DNA of 64,000 nt from Rhizobium anhuiense (GTDB taxonomy: Bacteria; Pseudomonadota; Alphaproteobacteria; Rhizobiales; Rhizobiaceae), in the NCBI RefSeq assembly GCF_003985145.1, contig NZ_ML133541.1, positions 1 through 64,000 on the forward strand. Reading direction: 5' to 3'. The translations under genes were made by a program, and so were the position numbers. The notes beneath the pieces are model-generated. The model was not told the DNA's origin. It was given only the letters and a program-made list of their open reading frames with translations, and did no database searches. How positions within the stretch are numbered: the stretch's first letter is position 1; every line of letters starts with the position of its first letter. Shown piece by piece: positions 33,060 through 41,841 of this stretch.

Positions 33060-34511
33060 TCAGGCGGTGCGGGAGCTCCTATAGACCGACACGCCAAGTT
33101 CCCTGATCTTCTTGCGCAAGGTATTTCGATTGAGACCAAGGAGATCGGCAGCCTTGATCTGGTTGCCGCGCGTCGCCGTCAGGGCGGCGAGGATCAGCGG
33201 ATATTCCAGTTCGGTCAGCACGCGGTCGTAGAGGCCGGGCGGCGGCAGGTTTTCGCCGAAGCTTGCGAAGTAGGTGCGCATATTCTCCTCGACGGCTTGC
33301 GCGATCGTCATCGACCCGCTGCGGATCGGCCCCTTGTCGATCGGGCTGTCGGGCACGTCGGAGCGCAGCTCGGCGTCGATGATCTCGCGGGTGATGACAT
33401 CCTGCGGATAGAGCGCCATCAGGCGGCGGATGAGGTTTTCCAGCTCGCGGACGTTGCCCGGCCAGGCGTAGGCCTTCATCAGTTCCAGGGCCTCCTGATC
33501 GAAGCGCTTGGAGCCGAGGCCTTCCTTTTCGGCCTGCTGGATGAAATGGCGCACGAGATCGGGAATATCCTCGGCGCGGTCGCGCAGCGGCGGCAGGCGC
33601 AGCGGCACGACATTGAGCCGGTAATAGAGATCTTCGCGGAACAGGCCCTGGTTGATCGCCTGCTTCAGGTCCTTGTTGGTGGCGGCGACGATGCGCACAT
33701 CGGTGCGGATCGGCGTGCGGCCGCCGACAGTGGTGTATTCGCCCTGCTGCAGGACGCGTAAGAGCCGCGTCTGGGCGTCCATCGGCATGTCGCCGATTTC
33801 GTCGAGGAAGAGCGTGCCGCCCTCGGCCTGCTCGAAGCGGCCGGTCGAGCGGGTCTGCGCGCCGGTAAAGGCGCCCTTCTCATGACCGAAGAGTTCCGAT
33901 TCGATCAGGTCGCGCGGGATCGCCGCCATGTTGATCGCGACGAAGGGGCCGTTGCGGCGCTTGCCATAGTCATGCAGCGCGCGGGCGACGAGCTCCTTGC
34001 CGGTGCCGGATTCGCCGGTGATCATCAGCGTCAGGTCCGTCTGCATCAGGCGTGCGAGCACGCGATAGATTTCCTGCATCGCCGCCGACCGGCCGACCAG
34101 CGGCATGCCGTCCTGCATATCCTCTTCGAGCTTGGCGGGCTTGCGTTTCGGCTCGGCGAGCGCACGGCCGATAATGCCGATCAGCTCGGTCAAGTCGAAG
34201 GGCTTCGGCAGATAGTCGTAAGCGCCCTTCTCCGAGGCCTTGATGGCGGTCATGAAGGTGTTCTGCGCGCTCATGACGAGAACCGGCAGGTCGGGACGCG
34301 CCTTCTTGATGCGCGGCAGCAGGTCGAAGGCGTTTTCGTCGGGCATCACCACATCGGTGACAACAAGATCGCCCTCGCCGGCGGAAATCCAGCGCCAGAG
34401 GGTAGCGGCGTTGGAGGTGATGCGGACGTCATAGCCGGCGCGGCTCAAAGCCTGGTTGAGCACGGTCCGGATGGCCGCATCATCATCTGCAACAAGGATC
34501 GTGGCTGTCAT
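33060..34511 (-). CDS. ntrC: Nitrogen regulatory response regulator NtrC
   Basis: A 483-residue sigma-54-dependent activator of nitrogen assimilation genes. Receiver domain with D53 (VVTDVVMP); AAA+ domain with Walker A GESGTGKE (166-173), the sigma-54 contact GAFTGA (213-218) and LFLDEIGDMP; C-terminal Fis-type HTH with GNQIKAADLLGLNRNTLRKK. Start overlaps the ntrB stop by four bases (ATGA). Nothing of ntrY follows; the DksA-like gene converges 125 bases away. Confidence 0.97.
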   Translation of the reverse strand: MTATILVADDDAAIRTVLNQALSRAGYDVRITSNAATLWRWISAGEGDLVVTDVVMPDENAFDLLPRIKKARPDLPVLVMSAQNTFMTAIKASEKGAYDYLPKPFDLTELIGIIGRALAEPKRKPAKLEEDMQDGMPLVGRSAAMQEIYRVLARLMQTDLTLMITGESGTGKELVARALHDYGKRRNGPFVAINMAAIPRDLIESELFGHEKGAFTGAQTRSTGRFEQAEGGTLFLDEIGDMPMDAQTRLLRVLQQGEYTTVGGRTPIRTDVRIVAATNKDLKQAINQGLFREDLYYRLNVVPLRLPPLRDRAEDIPDLVRHFIQQAEKEGLGSKRFDQEALELMKAYAWPGNVRELENLIRRLMALYPQDVITREIIDAELRSDVPDSPIDKGPIRSGSMTIAQAVEENMRTYFASFGENLPPPGLYDRVLTELEYPLILAALTATRGNQIKAADLLGLNRNTLRKKIRELGVSVYRSSRTA

Positions 34512-35665
34512 CGAGAAGGTCCTGTCGAGCTTGCGGTAGTGGCGTCTTCGAGCGAGGCGTCCTTCGACGCCGGCATGAGAACGCGGAATGTCGTGCGGCT
34601 GTTCTGGCTGTCGCATTCGATAATGCCGCCATGATCGCCGATGATCTTGGCGACCAGCGCAAGGCCGAGGCCGCTGCCGTTCGGCTTGGTGGTGATGAAC
34701 GGATCGAAGAGATGCGGCAACAGATCGGAGGGGACGCCGGGACCATTGTCGTGGACGCAGAATTCCAGCGGCAGCGAGATCTTTTCGCGGGTGCCGGCGA
34801 CCGACAGGCGGATGCCGGGGCGATAAGCCGTCGTCAGCATGATCTCGCCGTCCGGGCGATCGCCGACCGCTTCGGCGGCGTTCTTCACCAGATTGAGGAA
34901 GACCTGCACGAGCTGGTCGCGATTGGCATAAACGGCCGGCAGCGACGGGTCATAACTCTCGGTGACGCGGATATTGCGGGCAAAACCCGCCTTGGCGACC
35001 GCCTTCACATGATCGAGCACGGAATGGATATTGACCGGCATTCGGTCGACGGGACGTTCGTCGGAAAAGACTTCCATGCGATCGACCAGCGAGACGATGC
35101 GATCGGTCTCGTCGCAGATCAGCCGGGTCAGCGCCCGGTCGTCGTCGATCGCAGACTGCTCGAGCAGCTGGGCAGCGCCGCGTATGCCGGAAAGCGGATT
35201 CTTGATCTCGTGCGCCAGCATCGAGGCGAGGCCGGTCACCGAACGGGCAGCAGCGCGATGCGTCAGTTGCCGGTCGATCTTATCGGCCATCGAGCGTTCC
35301 TGAAAGACGATGACGACGGCGCCGGGTTCGCTGAGCACCGGGGCGACGTAGAGATCGACGAGCTTGTCCTGGCCGAGGCGCGGCGAACTCAGGTCGACGC
35401 GATATTCGTTGACCGGCGCCTTGCGCTCGCGAACCTGATCGATCAAGGCCAGCAACGGGCTGCCGAAGGGAATGAAGGTCGAAATCCGGTACCGCGCCAG
35501 ATGCGAGGCGCTGGCGCCGAAGAAGGCCTCGGCCTCCCAATTGGCGAAAACGACGAAGCCGGATTCGTCGACCATGATAACGGGGTTCTGGATGGCGTTC
35601 AGCACGGCCATGGCGACGGTGGTTCCGCCGGCCTGATCGGACGGAGATGTCATATCCTTCGTCAT
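34508..35665 (-). CDS. ntrB: Nitrogen regulation sensor kinase NtrB
   Basis: A 385-residue cytoplasmic histidine kinase/phosphatase that sets NtrC phosphorylation in response to PII. N-terminal PAS domain (about 15-125), phospho-His H152 in LAHEIKNPLSGIRGAA, then the HATPase with NLVKNAAEA, DNGPGVP and GSGLGLALVAKI. No membrane helices. Start overlaps the dusB stop (ATGA), so dusB-ntrB-ntrC form a coupled operon. Confidence 0.97.
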   Translation of the reverse strand: MTKDMTSPSDQAGGTTVAMAVLNAIQNPVIMVDESGFVVFANWEAEAFFGASASHLARYRISTFIPFGSPLLALIDQVRERKAPVNEYRVDLSSPRLGQDKLVDLYVAPVLSEPGAVVIVFQERSMADKIDRQLTHRAAARSVTGLASMLAHEIKNPLSGIRGAAQLLEQSAIDDDRALTRLICDETDRIVSLVDRMEVFSDERPVDRMPVNIHSVLDHVKAVAKAGFARNIRVTESYDPSLPAVYANRDQLVQVFLNLVKNAAEAVGDRPDGEIMLTTAYRPGIRLSVAGTREKISLPLEFCVHDNGPGVPSDLLPHLFDPFITTKPNGSGLGLALVAKIIGDHGGIIECDSQNSRTTFRVLMPASKDASLEDATTASSTGPSR

Positions 35666-36678
35666 GCCGCCTCCCGGCTGTCGACAACACCTGCCGCCAA
35701 TGCATCGTAAAGCCGTGCAGCCACCTCGCTGGGATTGCGCGAGGTCATGATCGCAGCCTTTTCGCCGCCGGCGAGATCCGGGGCGAAACGCTGGAGATAC
35801 CAGCCCAGGTGTTTGCGGGCATGGCGGATGGCCACCGCTTCGCCGTAGAAATCCAGCATCATCCGGTAGTGCTCGACGGCGATATCGGCGATTTCAAGCG
35901 ACAGCGGCTCGGCCACACCTGATATGACGCCGGCATGCCACGGCCTGCCCTGGCAGCCCCTACCGATCATGACGGCATCGGCGCCGGAGCGGCGCAATAT
36001 TTCCTGCGCGTCGCCCGCGGTTTCGACATCGCCATTGGCGATCAGCGGTATGGAGATTACCTCGCGGACAGCGCGGATCGCGTCCCAATCGGCACGGCCT
36101 TCGTAGAATTGCATGCGGGTGCGCCCGTGAATGGTCACAAGCTGGATACCGGCCGCCTCGGCGCGGCGCGCGATGTCGGGCGCATTGATCGAATTCTCAT
36201 CCCAGCCGAGGCGCATCTTCAGCGTCACCGGAATGTCGACGGCCTTGACCGTCGCCTCGATCAGGCCGAGCGCGTGATCGGGATCGCGCATCAGCGCCGA
36301 ACCGGAATAACCGCCGATCACTTTCTTCGCCGGGCAGCCCATATTGATGTCGATGATATCGGCACCATGATCGGCGGCGATCTTGGCGGCTTCCGCCATC
36401 CAGTGCGCCTCGCGTCCGGCAAGCTGCACCATATGCGGCCGGAAGCCCGCAGCCCGCAGCCGCGACCACGATTCGGCCGTGTCATTGACCAATTCGCGGC
36501 TCGCCACCATTTCGGTGACGACGAGGCCGGCGCCGAAGCGCCAGGCAAGCTCGCGGAAGGGCATATCCGTGACGCCGGACATCGGCGCCAGCACAACGCG
36601 GTTCCGCACGGACACAGGTCCGATTCGGAAAGACGCTGCGAGGTCCTTGGAAATCAAATGATTATCTTTCGGGCACAC
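35662..36678 (-). CDS. dusB: tRNA-dihydrouridine synthase DusB (NifR3)
   Basis: A 338-residue FMN enzyme reducing uridines in tRNA, known in rhizobia as nifR3, the usual first gene of the ntrBC operon. Motifs: APMSGVTDMPFR (31-42), INMGCPAKKV with catalytic C115, and IHGRTRMQFYEG. The frame begins at GTG with no clear ribosome binding site; a TTG at 36657 (before ISKDLAAS) is an alternative start. Divergent from ispDF. Confidence 0.93.
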   Translation of the reverse strand: MCPKDNHLISKDLAASFRIGPVSVRNRVVLAPMSGVTDMPFRELAWRFGAGLVVTEMVASRELVNDTAESWSRLRAAGFRPHMVQLAGREAHWMAEAAKIAADHGADIIDINMGCPAKKVIGGYSGSALMRDPDHALGLIEATVKAVDIPVTLKMRLGWDENSINAPDIARRAEAAGIQLVTIHGRTRMQFYEGRADWDAIRAVREVISIPLIANGDVETAGDAQEILRRSGADAVMIGRGCQGRPWHAGVISGVAEPLSLEIADIAVEHYRMMLDFYGEAVAIRHARKHLGWYLQRFAPDLAGGEKAAIMTSRNPSEVAARLYDALAAGVVDSREAA

Positions 36679-36822
36679 AATAGAACTGCATTATTTTTAG
36701 CCACTATTCCCTAGCTTGCCAAGGGGGCTGGGATGGGAATTGATATTTTTCGGGCAGATGCTGGAAAACGCCAAAGCAAGACGTTAGAGCACTCGGGTCA
36801 ATTCCGCATAATTAGGGGATTT

Positions 36823-38040
36823 ATGCTGCAAATGCCTTCTAAGCAACCGATATCGGCTGGAATTGTCATCGTCGCCGCCGGCCGCGGCGAGCGCGCAGGA
36901 TCCTCCAAGGAAGGCCCCAAGCAGTATCGCATGATCGGCGGCAAGCCGGTTATCGTCCATACGCTTGAAAACTTCATGACATGGGAAGCGGCAAAGCAGA
37001 TCGTCGTCGTCATTCATCCCGATGACGAGGCGCTGTTTGCAAGAGCTTTCCGCCACATCATCTCGGCAACGCCGATCGAAACGGTGCATGGCGGCGCGAC
37101 CCGGCAGCAATCCGTGCTGGCCGGCCTCAGATACCTCAAGGACAAGCAGATCAGCCACGTGCTGATCCATGATGCCGTGCGGCCGTTCTTCGACCATGAG
37201 CTTCTGGATCGTATTGCCGACAGCCTTGGCAACGGCGCGCAGGCGGTGTTGCCGGCGATCCCGGTCACCGATACGCTGAAACGCGCCGACAGCACCGGCA
37301 CCGTGCTGGCGACGGTTTCGCGCGAGCACCTCTATGCGGCGCAGACGCCGCAATCCTTCGCCTTCGAAACGATCCTCGATGCGCATGAGAAGGCGGCCGC
37401 CAGCGGACGAAGCGATTTCACCGACGATGCTTCGATCGCCGAATGGCTGGGCATTCCGGTGACGATCGTCGAGGGCACGGCCGATAACGTCAAGCTGACG
37501 GTCAAGGACGATATCGCCATGGCCGACGGTAAGCTGTCGGCTTCGCTGCTTCCGGACGTGCGCACCGGCAACGGCTACGACGTGCACCAGCTCGAAGCCG
37601 GCGATGGTGTCACACTCTGCGGCGTGTTCATTCCGCATGACCAGAAGCTCAAAGGCCACTCCGATGCCGACGTCGCGCTGCATGCGCTGACGGATGCGCT
37701 GCTTGCCACCTGCGGTGCCGGCGATATCGGCGATCATTTCCCACCGTCCGATCCGCAATGGAAGGGCGCGCCCTCAAAGATCTTCATCGAACACGCTGCC
37801 CGGATTGTGCGCGAGCGCGGGGGCACGATCATGAATGCCGATGTCTCGCTGATCGCCGAAGCGCCGCGGGTCGGCCCGCATCGCGACGCCATGCGGGCGA
37901 AACTGTCGGATTATCTCGGCATCGATATCGAGCGCTGCTCGGTCAAGGCGACGACCAACGAGACGATCGGCTTCGTCGGCCGGCGCGAAGGCATTGCGGC
38001 GATTGCGACGGCAACCGTCGTCTATCGCGGGAGAAAGTGA
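36823..38040 (+). CDS. ispDF: Bifunctional IspD/IspF (MEP isoprenoid pathway)
   Basis: A 405-residue fusion for two steps of the methylerythritol phosphate pathway: CDP-ME synthesis (IspD, about 12-235) and MEcPP synthesis (IspF, about 247-405). IspD shows VAAGRGERAG and HDAVRPFF (116-123); IspF shows GNGYDVHQL with metal ligands D253 and H255, and GHSDADVALHALTDALL. Fusion is typical of alphaproteobacteria. AGGGG precedes this ATG; a longer open frame upstream is not conserved-looking. The stop overlaps the cinA start by one base. Confidence 0.95.
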   Translation: MLQMPSKQPISAGIVIVAAGRGERAGSSKEGPKQYRMIGGKPVIVHTLENFMTWEAAKQIVVVIHPDDEALFARAFRHIISATPIETVHGGATRQQSVLAGLRYLKDKQISHVLIHDAVRPFFDHELLDRIADSLGNGAQAVLPAIPVTDTLKRADSTGTVLATVSREHLYAAQTPQSFAFETILDAHEKAAASGRSDFTDDASIAEWLGIPVTIVEGTADNVKLTVKDDIAMADGKLSASLLPDVRTGNGYDVHQLEAGDGVTLCGVFIPHDQKLKGHSDADVALHALTDALLATCGAGDIGDHFPPSDPQWKGAPSKIFIEHAARIVRERGGTIMNADVSLIAEAPRVGPHRDAMRAKLSDYLGIDIERCSVKATTNETIGFVGRREGIAAIATATVVYRGRK

Positions 38041-38540
38041 TGAGCCTGTTTCCTCCGGATATCATTTCGGCAGCGGAGACGATCATCCGTGAGTTCACGG
38101 CCGCCGGGCTGATGCTGTCCACAGCCGAATCCTGCACCGGCGGGTTGATCGCCGGGGCGCTGACTGAGATATCGGGCTCCTCCGCCGTCGTCGATCGCGG
38201 CTTCGTCACCTATACGAATAGCGCCAAGGTGGACATGCTCGGCGTGCAGGCGGAAACGCTGCTGCGCTTCGGGGCGGTCTCCGAGGAAACGGCGCGGCAG
38301 ATGGTGCATGGCGCCCTCTTCCGCTCGCGCGCCGAGATCGCCGTTGCCGTCACCGGCATTGCCGGCCCCGGCGGCGGATCGGCGGAAAAACCGGTCGGCC
38401 TCGTGCACCTCGCCGCCAAATCGCGCACCAGCGCGTTCATCCACCGAAAGATGCTCTATGGCGATATCGGCCGCAGCGAGGTTCGGCTGGCAACGGTCAG
38501 GACGGCGCTGGAGATGGTGCATTCGCTCTTCGCCGGCTGA
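38040..38540 (+). CDS. CinA-family nicotinamide-nucleotide amidase (C-terminal domain only)
   Basis: A 166-residue stand-alone CinA C-terminal domain (PncC-like), which deamidates NMN to nicotinic acid mononucleotide. Recognised from STAESCTGGLIAGALTEISG, GFVTYTNSAKVDMLGV and AVTGIAGPGGG. Its ATG uses the last A of the ispDF stop codon (TGATG), so the two are translationally coupled. The N-terminal ADP-ribose pyrophosphatase part of long CinA proteins is absent. Confidence 0.92.
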   Translation: MSLFPPDIISAAETIIREFTAAGLMLSTAESCTGGLIAGALTEISGSSAVVDRGFVTYTNSAKVDMLGVQAETLLRFGAVSEETARQMVHGALFRSRAEIAVAVTGIAGPGGGSAEKPVGLVHLAAKSRTSAFIHRKMLYGDIGRSEVRLATVRTALEMVHSLFAG

Positions 38541-38556
38541 AAGGGTAATCGTCCCG

Positions 38557-39009
38557 TCAGGCCGCAGCGTAGATCCTGTTTGCCCTGGTCTCGAAGGCTT
38601 CGGTGAACATGCGGAAGGCGCGGTCGAACATCGAACCCATCAACGCGCCGAGAATGCGGCTCTTGAACTCGTAATCGATGAAGAAATCGACGGTGCAGCC
38701 GCCAGTCGGCATCTCCGAGAAGTGCCAGCGATTGTCGAGATATTTGAACGGGCCATCGATATATTTGACCTCGATGACCTGCTCGGCCCGGTTCAGAAGC
38801 ACCTGTGTGGTGAAGGTCTCGCGGATCGCCTTGTAGCCGACCGTCATATCGGCGACGAGCAGGATCTTGCCGTCGCGCTCCTTGCGGCTTCGAATGGTCA
38901 GCGCTTCGCAGAGCGGCAGGAATTCCGGATAGCGCTCGACATCGGCGACGAGATCGAACATCTGTTCGGGCGTGTGCGGGACGGGACGGTGCGTTTCGAA
39001 TTGCGGCAT
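38557..39009 (-). CDS. COQ10/RatA-like START-domain (SRPBCC) protein
   Basis: A 150-residue member of the polyketide cyclase/START superfamily of the COQ10-RatA type. It has HTPEQMFDLVADVERYPEFLPLCEA at the N-terminus and LDNRWHFSEMPTGGCTVDFFIDYEF later. Mitochondrial COQ10 binds ubiquinone, and many such bacterial proteins are annotated as RatA, a ribosome-association toxin; the ubiquinone role is more plausible for a core alphaproteobacterial gene. ATG at 39009 is preferred over a TTG three codons earlier. It may be the end of a minus-strand run from lipA. Confidence 0.85.
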   Translation of the reverse strand: MPQFETHRPVPHTPEQMFDLVADVERYPEFLPLCEALTIRSRKERDGKILLVADMTVGYKAIRETFTTQVLLNRAEQVIEVKYIDGPFKYLDNRWHFSEMPTGGCTVDFFIDYEFKSRILGALMGSMFDRAFRMFTEAFETRANRIYAAA

Positions 39010-39018
39010 AGGCGGCAA

Positions 39019-39615
39019 TTAAGCGGGCGCGTGGAGAAGATCAAGAAGCTCGCGCACCTCACGACGGGATTTTAGCTGGAGAACGGGCACATCAGGACCG
39101 TGCTCGGCGATGCCGGAGATAATGCGAGGCACGAACTTGTCTTCGAAGGTCCAGATGAAGCGGAGAAACTCCCAATCGATCTTCTCAATGGAACCCGCCG
39201 CCATTTCCGGCCGGGTGCGGCCGATCCATCTCACCCACCGACTGACCACGCCCCAGATGCAGAGAAGCCGCGGCATGCGCACCCAGATGACGAAATCGGT
39301 GCGCGGTAGCCGAATGTCTAAGGAGGACGGGTTCGTGCCGTCCATTATCCAACGTTCTTCGAGTATCCGGCTGGCGATGATATTTCTCTGCTCGCCCCTG
39401 TCGCGCGTCACCCAGCCGGGAAGCCAAAAGACGTCGCGGTCGAGCGAAATATAGGAAAGCCGGAAGCGTGTGGCGATCTTCAACGACAGAGTGGATTTAC
39501 CGCCGCCCGAGCAGCCCATGACGAGGATGCGGCGTGCTGTACCGATATGCTGCGCAGCCAGTCTGAGATCGGCGATCTGCTGTCGCGGTGGCAGCTCTGC
39601 CCTCAGGTCCATCAT
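39019..39615 (-). CDS. P-loop kinase-like protein (FlaR/adenylate-kinase-like), copy 2
   Basis: A 198-residue P-loop NTPase. Walker A GCSGGGKST is at 34-42, the nearby SLDRDVFWLPGW (58-69) is shared with small nucleoside-kinase-like proteins annotated as DNA topology modulation FlaR or adenylate kinase, and ERWIMDGT (87-94) completes the pattern. It is clearly paralogous to the gene directly upstream, whose stop overlaps its start (ATGA). The substrate is unknown. A second ATG one codon on has better ribosome-binding-site spacing. Confidence 0.82.
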   Translation of the reverse strand: MMDLRAELPPRQQIADLRLAAQHIGTARRILVMGCSGGGKSTLSLKIATRFRLSYISLDRDVFWLPGWVTRDRGEQRNIIASRILEERWIMDGTNPSSLDIRLPRTDFVIWVRMPRLLCIWGVVSRWVRWIGRTRPEMAAGSIEKIDWEFLRFIWTFEDKFVPRIISGIAEHGPDVPVLQLKSRREVRELLDLLHAPA

Positions 39616-40178
39616 GCAACTCCCTTGAGCCCATGCGCGAGAACGGCGAAGCGGCGAGCTGCCTTTCGCGATCTTATGATGACAGTGGAATTGAGAAGCC
39701 GATAATCCCGAAGTGCTGCTTCGATCAAGGGGGCGGCATCCCGCTCGAAATTCCAGATATAGGCAAGCAAGTCCAGCGAGAGGTGTTCGGGACAGCCGGC
39801 AGGCAGCTCGGGACGGTTGCGCCGGAAATAGCGCAAGCCTCTCGATATTGCTCCGTACAGGCAGGCAGATCTGGGCAACCGAAGCCAAATGACGGTTTCG
39901 GCACGCGGAAGGCGCAAATGGAAGGAGCTCAGCCCGGTTCCATCCATGATCCAGCGTTCTTTCGCCACCGCCTTGGCGATCAGGCTGTCGATCTCGTCGC
40001 GCTGCCTCTTTCGCCACCCCGGTAGCCAGTAGAAGTCGCGATCCATCGATATGTAATCAAGGCCGAGCGCTTGCGACAGCCGCTTTGCCAGCGTGCTCTT
40101 GCCGCTGCCGGGACAGCCGATCACCAGGATACGGTCGACTTCGACCAGCGTCGATTTCAATCCGGATGTGCCGTTCAT
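39612..40178 (-). CDS. P-loop kinase-like protein (FlaR/adenylate-kinase-like), copy 1
   Basis: A 188-residue P-loop NTPase with Walker A GCPGSGKST (21-29), SMDRDFYWLPGW (44-55) and ERWIMDGT (74-81). It shares the motif order and spacing of its downstream neighbour, indicating tandem duplication followed by divergence. The start MNGTSGL is preferred to the longer frame, whose extra codons run through the lipA terminator. It is separated from lipA by that terminator. Confidence 0.83.
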   Translation of the reverse strand: MNGTSGLKSTLVEVDRILVIGCPGSGKSTLAKRLSQALGLDYISMDRDFYWLPGWRKRQRDEIDSLIAKAVAKERWIMDGTGLSSFHLRLPRAETVIWLRLPRSACLYGAISRGLRYFRRNRPELPAGCPEHLSLDLLAYIWNFERDAAPLIEAALRDYRLLNSTVIIRSRKAARRFAVLAHGLKGVA

Positions 40179-40193
40179 CGTCGATTGCTCAAA

Positions 40194-40221
40194 GAAAAAC
40201 CGCGGCAAAAATCGCCGCGGT
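40194..40221 (-). terminator. Rho-independent terminator after lipA
   Basis: Arms ACCGCGGC (40199-40206) and GCCGCGGT (40214-40221) form an 8-bp GC-rich stem followed, on the minus strand, by TTTTTC. It lies 25 bases beyond the lipA stop. Confidence 0.88.
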
Positions 40222-40246
40222 TCATTCAAAAAGCAAGTACCGGATC

Positions 40247-41218
40247 TTACTCGGCGGCCATCAGCAGCTTCTTCTCCCGTGCCGCCCGCAATCGCGCGAA
40301 GTCGTCGCCGGCATGGTGCGAGGAGCGGGTCAGGGGGCTCGAGGCGACCATCAGGAAACCCTTGCTGTAGGCGACGGTCTCGTATGACTTGAACTCGTCG
40401 GGCGTGACGAAGCTCATGACCTTGTGGTGCTTGCGGGTCGGCTGCAGGTACTGGCCGATCGTCAGGAAATCGACGTCGGCGGTGCGCAGATCGTCCATCA
40501 GCTGGAGGACTTCGTTTCGTTCTTCGCCGAGGCCGACCATGATGCCTGATTTGGTGAACATGGTGGGATCGAGTTCCTTCACCCGCTGCAGCAGGCGAAT
40601 GGAATGGAAGTAGCGGGCGCCGGGGCGAACCGTCAGATAATTGCCGGGCACGGTCTCCATATTGTGGTTGAAGACGTCGGGCTTGGCGGCGACGACCCGT
40701 TCCAGCGCTCCAGGCTTCTTCAGGAAGTCCGGCGTCAGGATCTCGATCGTCGTCATCGGCGAGGCCGCCCGGATTGCCCAGATCACCTTTTCGAAGTGCT
40801 CGGCGCCGCCGTCTGCCAGGTCGTCACGGTCGACCGAGGTGATGACGACGTGGCTGAGGCCCATCTCCTTGACCGCCTTGGCGACATTCTCAGGCTCGGC
40901 CATGTCGAGGGCATTCGGCTTGCCGGTGGCGACGTTGCAGAAGGCGCAGGCGCGGGTACAGATCTCGCCCATGATCATGAAAGTCGCGTGCTTCTTGTCC
41001 CAGCACTCGCCGATATTCGGGCAGCCAGCCTCTTCGCAGACGGTGACGAGCTTGTGCTCCTTCACGATCGCACGCGTCTCGGCATAACCCTTGGAGGTCG
41101 GCGCCTTGACGCGAATCCAGTCCGGCTTGCGCATGACTTCCGTATCCGGGCGATGCGCCTTCTCCGGATGCCGCACGCGCTTGGCGTCGGGATTGATCGT
41201 GTCGAGGATGGTCACCAT
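40247..41218 (-). CDS. lipA: Lipoyl synthase LipA
   Basis: A 323-residue radical-SAM enzyme that inserts two sulfurs into protein-bound octanoyl groups, making the lipoyl cofactor of the dehydrogenases encoded just upstream. The auxiliary cluster cysteines are C61, C66, C72 (CEEAGCPNIGEC), the radical-SAM cysteines C87, C91, C94 (CTRACAFC), and the C-terminal RSSHH is the RSSY-like Ser motif. Last substantial gene of the pdh-lpd neighbourhood before its terminator. Confidence 0.97.
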   Translation of the reverse strand: MVTILDTINPDAKRVRHPEKAHRPDTEVMRKPDWIRVKAPTSKGYAETRAIVKEHKLVTVCEEAGCPNIGECWDKKHATFMIMGEICTRACAFCNVATGKPNALDMAEPENVAKAVKEMGLSHVVITSVDRDDLADGGAEHFEKVIWAIRAASPMTTIEILTPDFLKKPGALERVVAAKPDVFNHNMETVPGNYLTVRPGARYFHSIRLLQRVKELDPTMFTKSGIMVGLGEERNEVLQLMDDLRTADVDFLTIGQYLQPTRKHHKVMSFVTPDEFKSYETVAYSKGFLMVASSPLTRSSHHAGDDFARLRAAREKKLLMAAE

Positions 41219-41264
41219 TGCAGTTTCAGCTTTCTACCGCCTCTATGCGGCACATCATTCGGAT

Positions 41265-41513
41265 CTAGCGCCGCACCAGTCGCACAAGGAATATCAACAG
41301 GCAGGCGCCGAGGAAACCCGTCACGAAGTAACCGAGCCGTCCGCCGACCACCTGGACATGGAACTGCGCGAGGACGGCGCTGGCGACGACCGAGCCGACG
41401 ATGCCGAGCACGATGTTCAGGAAAATCCCGTATCGTGCTTCCATCAGCTTGCCGGCGAGCCAGCCCGCAAGTCCGCCGATGATGATTGCCGAAATCCAGC
41501 CGACGCCTTCCAT
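41265..41513 (-). CDS. GlsB/YeaQ/YmgE-family small membrane protein
   Basis: An 82-residue protein with three hydrophobic helices, including IIIGGLAGWLAGKLM and IVLGIVGSVVASAVL, the glycine-rich pattern of transglycosylase-associated (GlsB/YeaQ/YmgE) proteins. Often stress-induced; function unknown. It lies 20 bases after a second member of the same family and 46 before lipA. Confidence 0.83.
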   Translation of the reverse strand: MEGVGWISAIIIGGLAGWLAGKLMEARYGIFLNIVLGIVGSVVASAVLAQFHVQVVGGRLGYFVTGFLGACLLIFLVRLVRR

Positions 41514-41532
41514 TCCTGCCCTCTTTTGCCCC

Positions 41533-41787
41533 TTAAGCGACCGCTCTTGCGATCAGAACCACGATAATGGCGCCGACCGTGGCGTGGATGATCTGCACTA
41601 CAAGCGCGTTCTCAATGCCCAGCGAAATGCCGAGCGCGCTGAACAGATAACCGCCGACGAAGGCGCCGATGATGCCGCTCAGCAGGCATCTTATCAACCC
41701 GCCGCCGCCGACGACCAGACTTGCGAGGAAGCCTGCAACCAGGCCGATCAGCAGAAATACCAGCAACGCCTGCGTCTCCATAGACAT
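41533..41787 (-). CDS. GlsB/YeaQ/YmgE-like small membrane protein (paralogue)
   Basis: An 84-residue membrane protein with three helices and a Gly-rich core (LIGLVAGFLASLVVGGGG and LSGIIGAFVGGYLF). It resembles its downstream neighbour in layout, so the two probably arose by duplication and may act together in the inner membrane. Located 54 bases after lpdA. Confidence 0.8.
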   Translation of the reverse strand: MSMETQALLVFLLIGLVAGFLASLVVGGGGLIRCLLSGIIGAFVGGYLFSALGISLGIENALVVQIIHATVGAIIVVLIARAVA

Positions 41788-41841
41788 GATGATTTCCTTT
41801 CGTTTTTTCCACCCCGTGATACAGGGCGGATTGGGAAATTA

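Noticed and set aside
38557..39009. RatA toxin of a RatAB toxin-antitoxin pair
   Set aside because: No antitoxin partner next to it; the COQ10-like ubiquinone role fits a core alphaproteobacterial gene better.
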